DNA from: CAYXPR01 sp964467255
GTDB taxonomy: Bacteria; Pseudomonadota; Alphaproteobacteria; Rickettsiales; RGZB01
Direction: 5' to 3'
DNA: 64,000 bases
NCBI GenBank assembly: GCA_964467255.1
Contig: CAYXPR010000001.1
Location: 1-64,000 of the forward strand
Below, piece after piece: positions 33,582 through 42,291 of this stretch. Within the stretch, counting starts at the first letter, position 1. Every line of letters begins with the position of its first letter. The notes under the pieces are model-generated. The model made no database searches, was not told where the DNA came from, and saw only the letters and a program-made list of their open reading frames with translations. Both the position numbers and the translations under genes were made by a program.

Positions 33582-35954
33582 TTATTTGCGTAGGCTCGCG
33601 CCCGTAGCCTTCTCTACACCGCCAATCACTTTACTGCTCACCTGCTCAATGTCGGCGTCGGTCAGTGTGCGGTCTTTCGGTTCTAAGCGAATCGAAAGCG
33701 CGATGGATTTTTTTCCTTCATCCACGCCTTTGCCGCTATACACGTCAAAAATGCGGATGTCGGTAATCAGTTCTTTTTCAGCCTGACGCACAGCACTCAT
33801 CACGCTTTCTGCCGTTACATCTTTATTCACGATGAATGCAAAATCGCGTGCCACAGGCTGGAAGTTTGAAAGCGCGAGCTTGCCTTTGGCCGTGTTCTTT
33901 TTCGGCTTAGGTTGCGGCAGGTTTTCTAAAAACACTTCAAAGCCCACTACGGGGAAATCAATATCGAGTGCTTTCAGCACTGCAGGGTGAATCTCGCCGA
34001 AATAACCCAGCGTGTTTTTGCCAAGCACCAGCGCGCCGCTGCGGCCGGGGTGGTACCACGCTGGCACATCACGCGTGGCAGTAATGCGGTCTACCGGAAT
34101 GTAATTTTCAATGGCGGCGAGTGCGTCTGCCTTGGCATCAAACGTATCGACATTGCGTTGCGTGCCGTAGTGATTTTTTTCCTGTGTCTGTCCGGTGCGG
34201 ATGCCGCTGGCCACAAGTTTCTGACCTTGTGTGGAGGCTTTTTCAAACACAGGGCCTACTTCAAACAGGCGGAGGTTATCAAACCCGCGTGCAGCATTCT
34301 TGCTCGCAGCATCCATCAGATTCGGCAAAATGGATGGGCGCATGGCCGAAAGCTCAACGCTAATCGGGTTGCTGAGTTTTAAGTTTTCATCTTTAAAGCC
34401 AAAGAGCTTCGCCTGCTTTTCCGGCATGAACGAGAAGGTGAGGGCTTCCATCAACCCGCGTGCGGCAAGGCTGCGGCGCGTGTTGATGACCGCCACCTGC
34501 GCGGGGTTTAGGGCTGGTTCGCCAGCGCTTTGCGGCAGCTTCGTGGTGGGGATTTTATCATAGCCGTGAATGCGGACGATTTCTTCTACCAGATCCGGCT
34601 CGCCTTCCACGTCGGCGCGCCAGCTCGGCACCGTTACGTTCCAATCTGCGCTTACGTCAAAGCCGAGTGCGGTCAGAATGTTCTTTGCGTCTGCATCGGC
34701 AATCTCAACGCCGGCAAGGCTTTTTACTTTAGCAGGTTTGAAGCGGATGCTGCGTACATCACTTGGGATTTTCCCTGCAATCACCAATTCGCTGGCTTCA
34801 CCGCCGCACAGTTCCAGAATCAATTTCGTTGCGAGTGCCGCGCCGCTTAAGGCAAAGCCTGCATCCACATGGCGTTCGAAACGGAAGCGTGAGTCAGTAT
34901 TAATTTGCAAGGCGCGGCCTGCTTCAGCCACGGCCACGGCATCAAACAGCGCGATTTCTAAAAACACATCGGTGGTGCCTGCGCTGCATCCGGTGGGTGC
35001 GCCACCAATCACGCCGCCGAGTGCCACGGGGCCTTTGCTATCGGCAATCACCACTGCGCCTTCCGGCAAGTCGTAGGTTTTATTGTCGAGCGCTTCGAGC
35101 TTTTCACCTTTTTTGGCGGCGCGCACAGCAAGGTTGCCACTCAGTGTTTTTGCATCATACACATGCGCGGGGCGGCCAAACGCAAAAGTCAGATAGTTGG
35201 TGATATCCACCAGCGCGCTGATGGGTTTCAGGCCAATCGCTTTCAATTGCGTTTGCAGCCATGCAGGGCTTTCGCCATTCTTCACGCCTTTAATATAGCG
35301 GCCAATAAAGGCAGGTGCTTTTTTTGCATCTTCAATGGTTACGCTGATGGGTGAGGCAAATGTGCCTTTCGCCGCATTAACATCCAGCGGCTTTAAGGTG
35401 CCAAGGCCAGCGGCGGCAAGGTCACGTGCGATGCCGCGCACGCCAAGGCAGTCGGCACGGTTCGGGGTGATGGCGATTTCAATTACGGGGTCATTCAGGC
35501 CTAAAAGCGGTGCAAACGCCTCGCCCGGTTTTGCGCTGGCGGGCAGTTCGATAATGCCCACGCTGTCGTCACTTAAGCCCAGTTCGGCTGCGGAGCACAA
35601 CATGCCGTTGCTTTCCACATCGCGGATTTTGGATTGCTTAATCACCAGCCCGTTGGTGGGAATCACTGAGCCAATCGGGGCGAGTGCCACTTTAATACCT
35701 GCGCGCGCATTCGGTGCGCCGCACACAATTTGCAATGTTTCGCTACCGGTGTTTACTTTACACACGCGTAGCTTGTCAGCATTCGGATGTTTTTCTGCTT
35801 CCAGAATTTCAGCAACTTTGAAGGGCGCAAGGCTTGCGCTTTTATCTTCTACGCCCTCTACTTCAAGCCCCACGCGGGTGAGCGCTTCCACAATCTCATT
35901 GAGCGTTGCGGAGGTATCGAGATATTCTTTTAGCCAGCCGATGGTAAATTTCAT
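33582..35954 (-). CDS. pheT: Phenylalanyl-tRNA synthetase beta subunit
   Basis: PheT binds tRNA-Phe and edits mischarged tyrosine as part of the PheS2-PheT2 synthetase. Domains in order are the N-terminal tRNA-binding OB fold (residues 40-150), the B3/B4 editing domain (about 210-385), the B5 domain, a catalytic-like core, and the C-terminal ferredoxin-like anticodon-binding domain. Length 790 residues is standard. It shares its boundary base with the stop of pheS (one-base overlap), so the two are coupled. Confidence 0.97.
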   Translation of the reverse strand: MKFTIGWLKEYLDTSATLNEIVEALTRVGLEVEGVEDKSASLAPFKVAEILEAEKHPNADKLRVCKVNTGSETLQIVCGAPNARAGIKVALAPIGSVIPTNGLVIKQSKIRDVESNGMLCSAAELGLSDDSVGIIELPASAKPGEAFAPLLGLNDPVIEIAITPNRADCLGVRGIARDLAAAGLGTLKPLDVNAAKGTFASPISVTIEDAKKAPAFIGRYIKGVKNGESPAWLQTQLKAIGLKPISALVDITNYLTFAFGRPAHVYDAKTLSGNLAVRAAKKGEKLEALDNKTYDLPEGAVVIADSKGPVALGGVIGGAPTGCSAGTTDVFLEIALFDAVAVAEAGRALQINTDSRFRFERHVDAGFALSGAALATKLILELCGGEASELVIAGKIPSDVRSIRFKPAKVKSLAGVEIADADAKNILTALGFDVSADWNVTVPSWRADVEGEPDLVEEIVRIHGYDKIPTTKLPQSAGEPALNPAQVAVINTRRSLAARGLMEALTFSFMPEKQAKLFGFKDENLKLSNPISVELSAMRPSILPNLMDAASKNAARGFDNLRLFEVGPVFEKASTQGQKLVASGIRTGQTQEKNHYGTQRNVDTFDAKADALAAIENYIPVDRITATRDVPAWYHPGRSGALVLGKNTLGYFGEIHPAVLKALDIDFPVVGFEVFLENLPQPKPKKNTAKGKLALSNFQPVARDFAFIVNKDVTAESVMSAVRQAEKELITDIRIFDVYSGKGVDEGKKSIALSIRLEPKDRTLTDADIEQVSSKVIGGVEKATGASLRK

Positions 35955-37024
35955 TATGCCAGCCCTTTCACGAGCGAAGGAATATCCAGCGCGCCAAAGC
36001 TATAATGCTTCAGCCAGCGCACATCAGATTCATAGAAGGTGCGCAAATCAGGAATACCGTATTTGAGCATCGCGATGCGCTCGATGCCCGCGCCGAAGGC
36101 AAAGCCCTGATATTCATTCGGGTCGAGGCCTGCGTTTTTCAGCACGTTTGGGTGCACCATGCCGCAGCCCAAGATTTCGAGCCAGTCTTTGCCTGCACCA
36201 ATTTTCAGCTCGCCGCCTTCGCGTGAACAGCCGATATCGACTTCTGCGGAAGGTTCGGTGAAGGGGAAGAAACTCGGGCGGAAACGAAGCGGTACGTCTT
36301 TGCCGAAGAATGTATTTACGAATTCACTCAACGCACCTTTGAGGTGCCCCATGTGGATGCCTTTATCGATATACAAGCACTCAACCTGATGGAACATCGG
36401 GGAGTGCGTCATGTCAGAATCGCAGCGGTAGGTGCGCCCCAGTGCCATCACTTTAAAAGGTGGCTTGCCATTTTTCATGGCGCGGATTTGCACTGGCGAA
36501 GTATGCGTGCGCAGCAGTAGCTTGTGGCCATTTTCTTCTGCAGGCAGATAGAACGTGTCGTGCATCTGGCGGGCGGGGTGCGAAGCCGGAATGTTCAGCG
36601 CGTTGAAATTATGTTCGTCATCTTCCACATCAGGACCATCGGCCAGCGCGAAGCCAAGGCTGCCTAAAATCGCCATCACTTCTTCCATCACCTGACTCAC
36701 GGGGTGAATGCTGCCCTTTGCTTCCTGGCGTACAGGCAGGGTGATGTCAGCGGTTTCATTTTTCAGTCGCGCGTCGAGTTCAGTGCGTTCCAGCGCCGCT
36801 TTCGATTCTTCAATCAGCTGCGTGATTTCATTTTTGATGGTGTTGACGGCAGCGCCGAAGGATTTGCGTTCTTCCACCGGCAGGGTGCCGAGCGTTTTCA
36901 TCTGCTCAGTAATCACACCGGATTTACCAAGATAATTCACGCGGAGCTTTTCAAGCGCATCAAGGCTGTTTGCGCTTTTAATGGCGTCGGCGGCTTCTTT
37001 TTTAAGCTGGCTTAAGTCCTGCAT
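35954..37024 (-). CDS. pheS: Phenylalanyl-tRNA synthetase alpha subunit
   Basis: PheS carries the catalytic site that charges tRNA-Phe. An N-terminal coiled coil (residues 1-85) precedes the class II core: HPVSQVMEEV, motif 2 around FKVMALGRTYRCDSDMTHSP, and motif 3 GFAFGAGIERIAML. Length 356 residues is normal. It follows rplT across a terminator-like hairpin and overlaps pheT by one base. Confidence 0.97.
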   Translation of the reverse strand: MQDLSQLKKEAADAIKSANSLDALEKLRVNYLGKSGVITEQMKTLGTLPVEERKSFGAAVNTIKNEITQLIEESKAALERTELDARLKNETADITLPVRQEAKGSIHPVSQVMEEVMAILGSLGFALADGPDVEDDEHNFNALNIPASHPARQMHDTFYLPAEENGHKLLLRTHTSPVQIRAMKNGKPPFKVMALGRTYRCDSDMTHSPMFHQVECLYIDKGIHMGHLKGALSEFVNTFFGKDVPLRFRPSFFPFTEPSAEVDIGCSREGGELKIGAGKDWLEILGCGMVHPNVLKNAGLDPNEYQGFAFGAGIERIAMLKYGIPDLRTFYESDVRWLKHYSFGALDIPSLVKGLA

Positions 37025-37050
37025 GAGTATCCGTGTGGCTGTAGAAAATA

Positions 37051-37092
37051 AAAAGGGGCGTAAAGCGTTTAAATCGCCTTACCGCCCCTTTT
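37051..37092 (-). terminator. Terminator or attenuator between rplT and pheS
   Basis: An almost perfect stem of about 17 base pairs (AAAAGGGGCG... at 37051 with its complement ending at 37092; one bulge, one mismatch) has a seven-base loop and T-rich flanks on both sides. Between rplT and pheS on the minus strand it should terminate or attenuate. No Phe-rich leader peptide was found. Confidence 0.8.
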
Positions 37093-37116
37093 GTTGATGC
37101 GCTTAAAGTAAAAACC

Positions 37117-37485
37117 TTAAGCAGCCTTTTTGTCGAGAGCGGATTTGGCCTGTTCCACAATCTGTTTAAAGGAAGCAGGTTCGCTCACGGCCAGTTCAGC
37201 CAGCACTTTACGGTCGAGATCGATATTCGCGAGCTTCAGACCATTGATGAACTGTGAATACACTAAGCCGTGCTCGCGCACGCCAGCGTTGATACGCTGA
37301 ATCCACAGTTTGCGGAAGTCGCGCTTTTTAGCGCGGCGATCGCGGTACGCATAACGTAACGCCTTTTCGACCTTCTCAATGGCTACGCGGTGGCAGTTTT
37401 TTGCGCGGCCGCGAAAACCTTTAGCGCGGTTTAATACTTTTTTGTGGCGGGCTTTGCCGGCGACTTTATTGGTTGCACGTGTCAT
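37117..37485 (-). CDS. rplT: 50S ribosomal protein L20
   Basis: L20 is needed early in large-subunit assembly and in many bacteria represses its own operon. The basic N-terminal arm (residues 1-60) and the globular end INGLKLANIDLDRKVLAELA are typical; 122 residues is normal. It follows rpmI by 27 bases. infC, which usually begins this operon, is not in the window. Confidence 0.97.
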   Translation of the reverse strand: MTRATNKVAGKARHKKVLNRAKGFRGRAKNCHRVAIEKVEKALRYAYRDRRAKKRDFRKLWIQRINAGVREHGLVYSQFINGLKLANIDLDRKVLAELAVSEPASFKQIVEQAKSALDKKAA

Positions 37486-37512
37486 TTTATTTCTCCCTTA
37501 ATCGTTTGCTTC

Positions 37513-37713
37513 TTAGCCGTTTGGCAGGAAGTGTTTAATCACCACGCGCGCATCTGAATCATTCATGATGGTGGTGCCGCGCTTATTGCGGATTTGGCTT
37601 TTGGTACGCTTCACCATGCCGTGGCGTTTGCCTGCCTGGGCGCGTTTTACCTTGCCGGTTGCTGTAAGGGAGAAACGCTTTTTCGCGCCGCTCTTCGTCT
37701 TCATTTTAGGCAT
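37513..37713 (-). CDS. rpmI: 50S ribosomal protein L35
   Basis: A 66-residue, very basic large-subunit protein beginning MPKMKTKSGAKKRF, with KRHGMVKRTKSQIRNKRGTT. It is the first gene of rpmI-rplT and has its own strong promoter with a leader of about 92 bases. Confidence 0.97.
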   Translation of the reverse strand: MPKMKTKSGAKKRFSLTATGKVKRAQAGKRHGMVKRTKSQIRNKRGTTIMNDSDARVVIKHFLPNG

Positions 37714-37841
37714 TTTTCTGTTCCTTATATTAGGGTTAGAAGTAAAGGGCAGCCAGGCATGCCTGTACGTTCGCTCTGGTCGTGCCGTGCTTACATTGCT
37801 GTAAGGGCGGCCTTTATAGCGGCTTTGGGGTGCAATTGCAA
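37714..37841 (-). promoter_or_regulatory. Strong promoter and structured leader of rpmI-rplT
   Basis: On the minus strand TTGCAA (37841-37836), exactly 17 bases, then TATAAA (37818-37813): a near-consensus promoter starting near 37806. The leader holds a hairpin with a GCAA tetraloop (CTTACA/TGTAAG, 37790-37805) and a perfect 12-base palindrome (37754-37765). L20 autoregulation by such structures is known in other bacteria; here it is inference. Confidence 0.7.
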
Positions 37842-37863
37842 GGGGGAAGTAAGGGGTGTTTTT

Positions 37864-40062
37864 CTAGCGGCGTGAGCCGGGGTATTTATACTCAACACCC
37901 CCTTGTTTTTCAACAGGTTTTTCGACTTCTTCTGCGGTGCCGGCTTCGTCTACAATTTTGTCCCAGAAGGCACGTTTTTGGTCTTCTTCGGTGCCGGTGG
38001 CGCTTTCAGCTGCCTCTTCGGCTGGTGCTTCCGTGTTTGGCATCACTTCGGGCGCTTCCATCGGAATCAGCGGCTCGGGATCAGGCTGGCGGCGACCAAA
38101 AATGTTGCGGAAAATGCTGGTGTGGGTTTGCAATCCTTCCACGGCAAGCCCCGCATGTGCGCCCTTCATATAATCCTGCCAGATGCGTCCGGGCAGCACG
38201 CTGCCGGTGACCTTAATCATAGGTGTGTTGTCATCATTCCCTGTCCACACGCCGGTGACAATCTGCGGCGTATAGCCGATAAACCACGCATCGCGGAAGC
38301 CTTGGCTGGTGCCGCTTTTTCCGCCAGCGGGGCGGTCAATCGCCAGATGCTCGCCTGTGCCCATCTCCAGTGTGCCGGTCATCAGCCGGTTCATTTTAAT
38401 CACCACTTGCGGGCTGAGCACGCGATACTGATAAGTATTGCTGCGCTTATACAGCACTTCGCCTTTGCTGTTACGAATTTCGCGGATGCCGAACGGGAAG
38501 GTAGCATACCCGCCATTGGCAACATGTGCGTAAGACTGCACCATTTCCATCATGTTCATTTCACTGGTGCCAAGAGCAAGGCTTAAATTTTCGCCCAGCT
38601 CAGACTGAACGCCCAAGCGGTAGGCGGCGGAAAGCGTGCTGGGTAGGCCCACAGCATCCAAAAGCTGAATAGCGATGGTGTTAATAGAAAGCGCGAAGGC
38701 TTCGCGCAGGGTCATCCAGCCTTTATAGTCTTCGTGGTAATTTTGCGGCGTCCACTGTTTGCCCGTGCCATCAACATAACTGAGGGGTTTGTCCTCAAAT
38801 TCATCTTCCGGCTCGAAACCATTTTCCATAGCAGCGAGATATACGAAGAATTTGAACGCGCTGCCCGGCTGGCGCTGCGATTGCACCACGCGGTTATACT
38901 GGCTGGCGCGGTAATCAATGCCACCCAGCATGGCGAGAATGTCGCCACTGGGTGCCATGGAAAGCAGGGCAGCCTGACTGGCCTTCAGGCGCGGGCCTTC
39001 GGTAGCCATTACATTTGTCATCGCATCTTCGGCCAGCTTTTGCAGACTTGGGTTCAGCGTAGTAATTACCGTCAAATCATCATCCACGATGCCGATATAA
39101 TCCGGAATACGGCTCAAGACCCAATCCACAAAATAGAGCGCTCCGCCTTTGCTGGTGGGCGCGGTGTTTGGCAGCACAGCGGCAGTTTTTGCCTCTGCTT
39201 CGGTGATGTAATCTGCATCCACCATGCTGGCAATCACTTGGTCGGCACGCTTTAAAGAAAGCTCAGGGTTCGAAAAGGGTGAATAGCGTGAAGGTGCTTT
39301 GAGTAGCCCTGCCAGCAGCGCCGATTCACCGAGGTTCACCCAGCGGGCGGATTTACCAAAATAGCCGCGCGCGGCGGCATCCACACCATAATACCCACCG
39401 CCCAGATACACGCGGTTTAAGTACATCGACATAATTTCGTGCTTGCTGTAGCGCAGTTCCAGCCAGAAGGAGAGCAGCAGTTCCTGCACTTTGCGCTTCA
39501 GCGTGCGCTCTGGGGAAAGGAACACCACTTTTGCGAGCTGCTGCGTGACGGTGCTGCCGCCCTGCACCACTTTGCCGGTGCTGATATTCACCACCATGGC
39601 GCGCAGCAGGCCGATAGGGTCGAGACCCCAATGATAGAAAAAGCGGCGATCTTCAATCGCCATCACTGCCTGAATCAAATGTGGGGGGAATTCTTCAAAG
39701 CTGAGCTCATCGCCATAGGTGCTGCCGCGCTTGGCAAGTAGGCTGCCATCGGTTGCCACCACGGTCACGGTGTGGGATTCGGTTTGTTGCGTCAGTTTTT
39801 TAATGCTGGGTAAATCATGTGCGTAATACGCCAGCAGCAAAAACAGCGCCATGCCACCCCATGCGGCAATCACCGTTGCCAGCTTGAACACGCGGCGATA
39901 GGCCACCAGCTTTCTGCGCAGACTGGTTTTTTTGCGCTTTTTATGGGCACCAGGCTTTTTTTTGCCTGCTGTGTTTTTGCCCTGCACATGCGGTGCTCGC
40001 GTGGCCCGAAGGCCGCGTGTATTTTGCCCGCGCGTGGTGCCGTGTTGTTTATTATTCGTCAT
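37864..40062 (-). CDS. Class A penicillin-binding protein, PBP1A-like
   Basis: A 732-residue bifunctional peptidoglycan synthase. A Lys/Arg/Gly-rich cytoplasmic N-terminus (about 55 residues) precedes one transmembrane helix (about 60-85). The GT51 glycosyltransferase has the catalytic EDRRF motif near residue 135 and GGSTVTQQL; the transpeptidase has SxxK as SAFK, SxN as SIN and the KSGTS triad. The last 90 residues are a low-complexity Glu/Ala/Pro tail. It would polymerise and cross-link glycan strands in the periplasm. It ends just before the rpmI promoter. Confidence 0.95.
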   Translation of the reverse strand: MTNNKQHGTTRGQNTRGLRATRAPHVQGKNTAGKKKPGAHKKRKKTSLRRKLVAYRRVFKLATVIAAWGGMALFLLLAYYAHDLPSIKKLTQQTESHTVTVVATDGSLLAKRGSTYGDELSFEEFPPHLIQAVMAIEDRRFFYHWGLDPIGLLRAMVVNISTGKVVQGGSTVTQQLAKVVFLSPERTLKRKVQELLLSFWLELRYSKHEIMSMYLNRVYLGGGYYGVDAAARGYFGKSARWVNLGESALLAGLLKAPSRYSPFSNPELSLKRADQVIASMVDADYITEAEAKTAAVLPNTAPTSKGGALYFVDWVLSRIPDYIGIVDDDLTVITTLNPSLQKLAEDAMTNVMATEGPRLKASQAALLSMAPSGDILAMLGGIDYRASQYNRVVQSQRQPGSAFKFFVYLAAMENGFEPEDEFEDKPLSYVDGTGKQWTPQNYHEDYKGWMTLREAFALSINTIAIQLLDAVGLPSTLSAAYRLGVQSELGENLSLALGTSEMNMMEMVQSYAHVANGGYATFPFGIREIRNSKGEVLYKRSNTYQYRVLSPQVVIKMNRLMTGTLEMGTGEHLAIDRPAGGKSGTSQGFRDAWFIGYTPQIVTGVWTGNDDNTPMIKVTGSVLPGRIWQDYMKGAHAGLAVEGLQTHTSIFRNIFGRRQPDPEPLIPMEAPEVMPNTEAPAEEAAESATGTEEDQKRAFWDKIVDEAGTAEEVEKPVEKQGGVEYKYPGSRR

Positions 40063-40175
40063 TGGAAATTAACTTGTAAGTTCAGGGCAAAAGAGATAGT
40101 TCTAATGCCGCACCACACGTTTAGCAAAAAAATCCTCATCACGGTAGTATTAAATCATAAATTAAGGCATTCGCC

Positions 40176-40502
40176 ATGATGGATGAAACCACATACCTGA
40201 ATATCGCAGACAAAACCCTTCACGCCTTGTCTGAGGCGGTGGAGCGCGCGGATAAGGGCGGTTTGCTGGATATTGAGCTGAATCACGGTATTTTGACCCT
40301 GAGCCTTGAAGATAAACGGCAGTTCGTGATTAATCGCCACACGGCTTCGCGGCAGATTTGGATGTCGTCCCCCATTAGCGGCGCCAGCCACCATAAATAT
40401 ATTACCGACGAAGATGCATGGGTGGATGCGGAAGGCCGCGAACTCACGGAATTATTAAAGGCAGACCTCACTCAGGCCACAGGGCTGGTGATTGACATAT
40501 AA
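40176..40502 (+). CDS. cyaY: Iron donor protein CyaY (frataxin)
   Basis: CyaY is the bacterial frataxin, which binds iron and modulates iron-sulfur cluster assembly. The 108-residue chain has the acidic first helix and the beta-sheet signature VINRHTASRQIWMSSPISG. Two adjacent ATG codons begin the gene. Frataxin in alphaproteobacteria fits the mitochondrial lineage. It lies four bases before an exporter gene and is probably co-transcribed with it. Confidence 0.93.
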   Translation: MMDETTYLNIADKTLHALSEAVERADKGGLLDIELNHGILTLSLEDKRQFVINRHTASRQIWMSSPISGASHHKYITDEDAWVDAEGRELTELLKADLTQATGLVIDI

Positions 40503-40505
40503 GCC

Positions 40506-42290
40506 ATGCCAGAAAAGACCACGGAACAAACCCCAAAACCGAAAATAAAACTCAGCACGTTGATGGTGCTGCTGCAATACATGAAGCCATACACGATTCG
40601 CCTTTTTGCCGTTTTGGTGGCGCTGCTCATTTCCTCCAGTGCGGTGCTCAGCATGGGCTGGGGCTTAAAGTTCCTAATCGATGAAGGCTTTGCGAAGCAG
40701 AGCCCCCTGATGCTGCAGCTGGCACTGCTGTATTTGCTGGGTGTTACGGTGGTGCTTGCAACAGCAACATTTTTTAGGCACTACCTTGTGACGCAAATTG
40801 GCGAAAGCATCGTGGCGACCATACGGCGCGATGTATTTCAGCGCCTCGTTCGTCTTGGGCCGGGCTATTTTGAAGATGCGCGCAGCGGTGACCTTATTTC
40901 GCGCCTCAGCACCGACACCACGCTGATGCAGGTGGTCGTGGGCAGCAGCTTGCCGATTGTCGTGCGCAACATATTATTACTTTTAGGTGGCGTGGTGATG
41001 GTGCTGGTAACCAGCCCGAAACTTGCGATGTATATTGCGTTTATCACACCGGTTGTGGTGCTGGTGATTGTGAGCATGGCACATAAGGTGCGGCGGCTTT
41101 CGCGTGCGGCGCAGGATAAACTGGCGGATATGTCATCGCACCTCGATGAAGTGCTGCGTGGCATCAGTACAGTGCAGGCGTATGGCCGCGAAAAATCTGA
41201 AGTGAGCCAGTTCGCGCGGCTTGCGGGCATTGCAAAAGACTCCTCCATTTCGCGTGTGAAGGCGCGCGCCAAGCTAGCAGGTGCAGTTATTTTCTTGGTG
41301 TTTGGTTCCATTGCCTTTGTCATGTTTGTGGGCGGGCGTGAAGTGCTCGCGGGGAACATTACGGGCGGCGAACTTTCTTCTTTCGTGTTTTACTCCATCT
41401 TGGCGGCCAGTGCGCTTGGCGCCATCAGCGATGTGGTGGGCGATATCCAGCGTGCCTCGGGCGCGGCGGAGCGGCTGGTGGAGTTATTGCAAATAGAGCC
41501 AGAGGTGGTAAGCCCTGAAAAACCTGTGCCACTGCACAGCCCCGTGCGTGGCAGCATTGCGTTTGAAAGGGTCAGCTTTTCTTACCCTTCAAAACCGGAC
41601 GCGGCAGCGCTGAAAGAGATTAGTTTTCATGCCGATGCAGGGCATATGCTGGCAATTGTGGGGCCATCCGGTGCGGGTAAAAGCACCATGCTGAAACTCG
41701 CGCTGCGGTTTTATGACCCCACAGAGGGCAAAATTTTGCTCGATGGCATCGATATTCGTACGCTCGATATTGGTGCGCTGCGTCAGCAAATGGCTTATGT
41801 CGCGCAGGATGTCGTTATCTTCTCCGGCAATCTGTGGGACAATATTCGCTTTGGCCGCGCTGATGCTACCGATGAAGAAGTGATTGATGCCGCCAAGGCT
41901 GCACATGCGTGGGAATTTATCGATGCGCTGCCGCACAAGATGGATACATTTGTGGGTGAGCGCGGGCTTCGGCTTTCGGGTGGCGAGCGCCAGCGTGTGG
42001 CAATTGCCCGCGCGATTCTGCGTAAGCCGAAAATTCTGCTGCTCGATGAAGCGACCAATGCACTGGATGCCGAAAACGAGCATTTGGTGCAGGAAGCCCT
42101 TGCCAAAATTATGAAGAAATGCACCACGATTGTAATCGCGCACCGCCTTGCCACGGTGCTAAAAGCGAATGAAATTATCGTACTGAATGAAGGCGCGATT
42201 GAGGCCATCGGCACGCATAAAGAGTTGGTAAAGCAGGGCGCGCTCTATGCACGGTTGGCTGAGTTGCAGTTCCGCCCTGAAGGCAGTTAG
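40506..42290 (+). CDS. MsbA-type ABC exporter (fused membrane and ATPase domains)
   Basis: A 594-residue half transporter with six transmembrane helices (residues 30-320) and a C-terminal ATPase with Walker A GPSGAGKST, signature LSGGERQRVAIARA, Walker B ILLLDEATNALD and the switch His in IAHRL. It should act as a homodimer. The family includes lipid A flippase MsbA and multidrug exporters; substrate is not decidable. The gene ends one base before the convergent murA. Confidence 0.93.
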   Translation: MPEKTTEQTPKPKIKLSTLMVLLQYMKPYTIRLFAVLVALLISSSAVLSMGWGLKFLIDEGFAKQSPLMLQLALLYLLGVTVVLATATFFRHYLVTQIGESIVATIRRDVFQRLVRLGPGYFEDARSGDLISRLSTDTTLMQVVVGSSLPIVVRNILLLLGGVVMVLVTSPKLAMYIAFITPVVVLVIVSMAHKVRRLSRAAQDKLADMSSHLDEVLRGISTVQAYGREKSEVSQFARLAGIAKDSSISRVKARAKLAGAVIFLVFGSIAFVMFVGGREVLAGNITGGELSSFVFYSILAASALGAISDVVGDIQRASGAAERLVELLQIEPEVVSPEKPVPLHSPVRGSIAFERVSFSYPSKPDAAALKEISFHADAGHMLAIVGPSGAGKSTMLKLALRFYDPTEGKILLDGIDIRTLDIGALRQQMAYVAQDVVIFSGNLWDNIRFGRADATDEEVIDAAKAAHAWEFIDALPHKMDTFVGERGLRLSGGERQRVAIARAILRKPKILLLDEATNALDAENEHLVQEALAKIMKKCTTIVIAHRLATVLKANEIIVLNEGAIEAIGTHKELVKQGALYARLAELQFRPEGS

Positions 42291-42291
42291 C

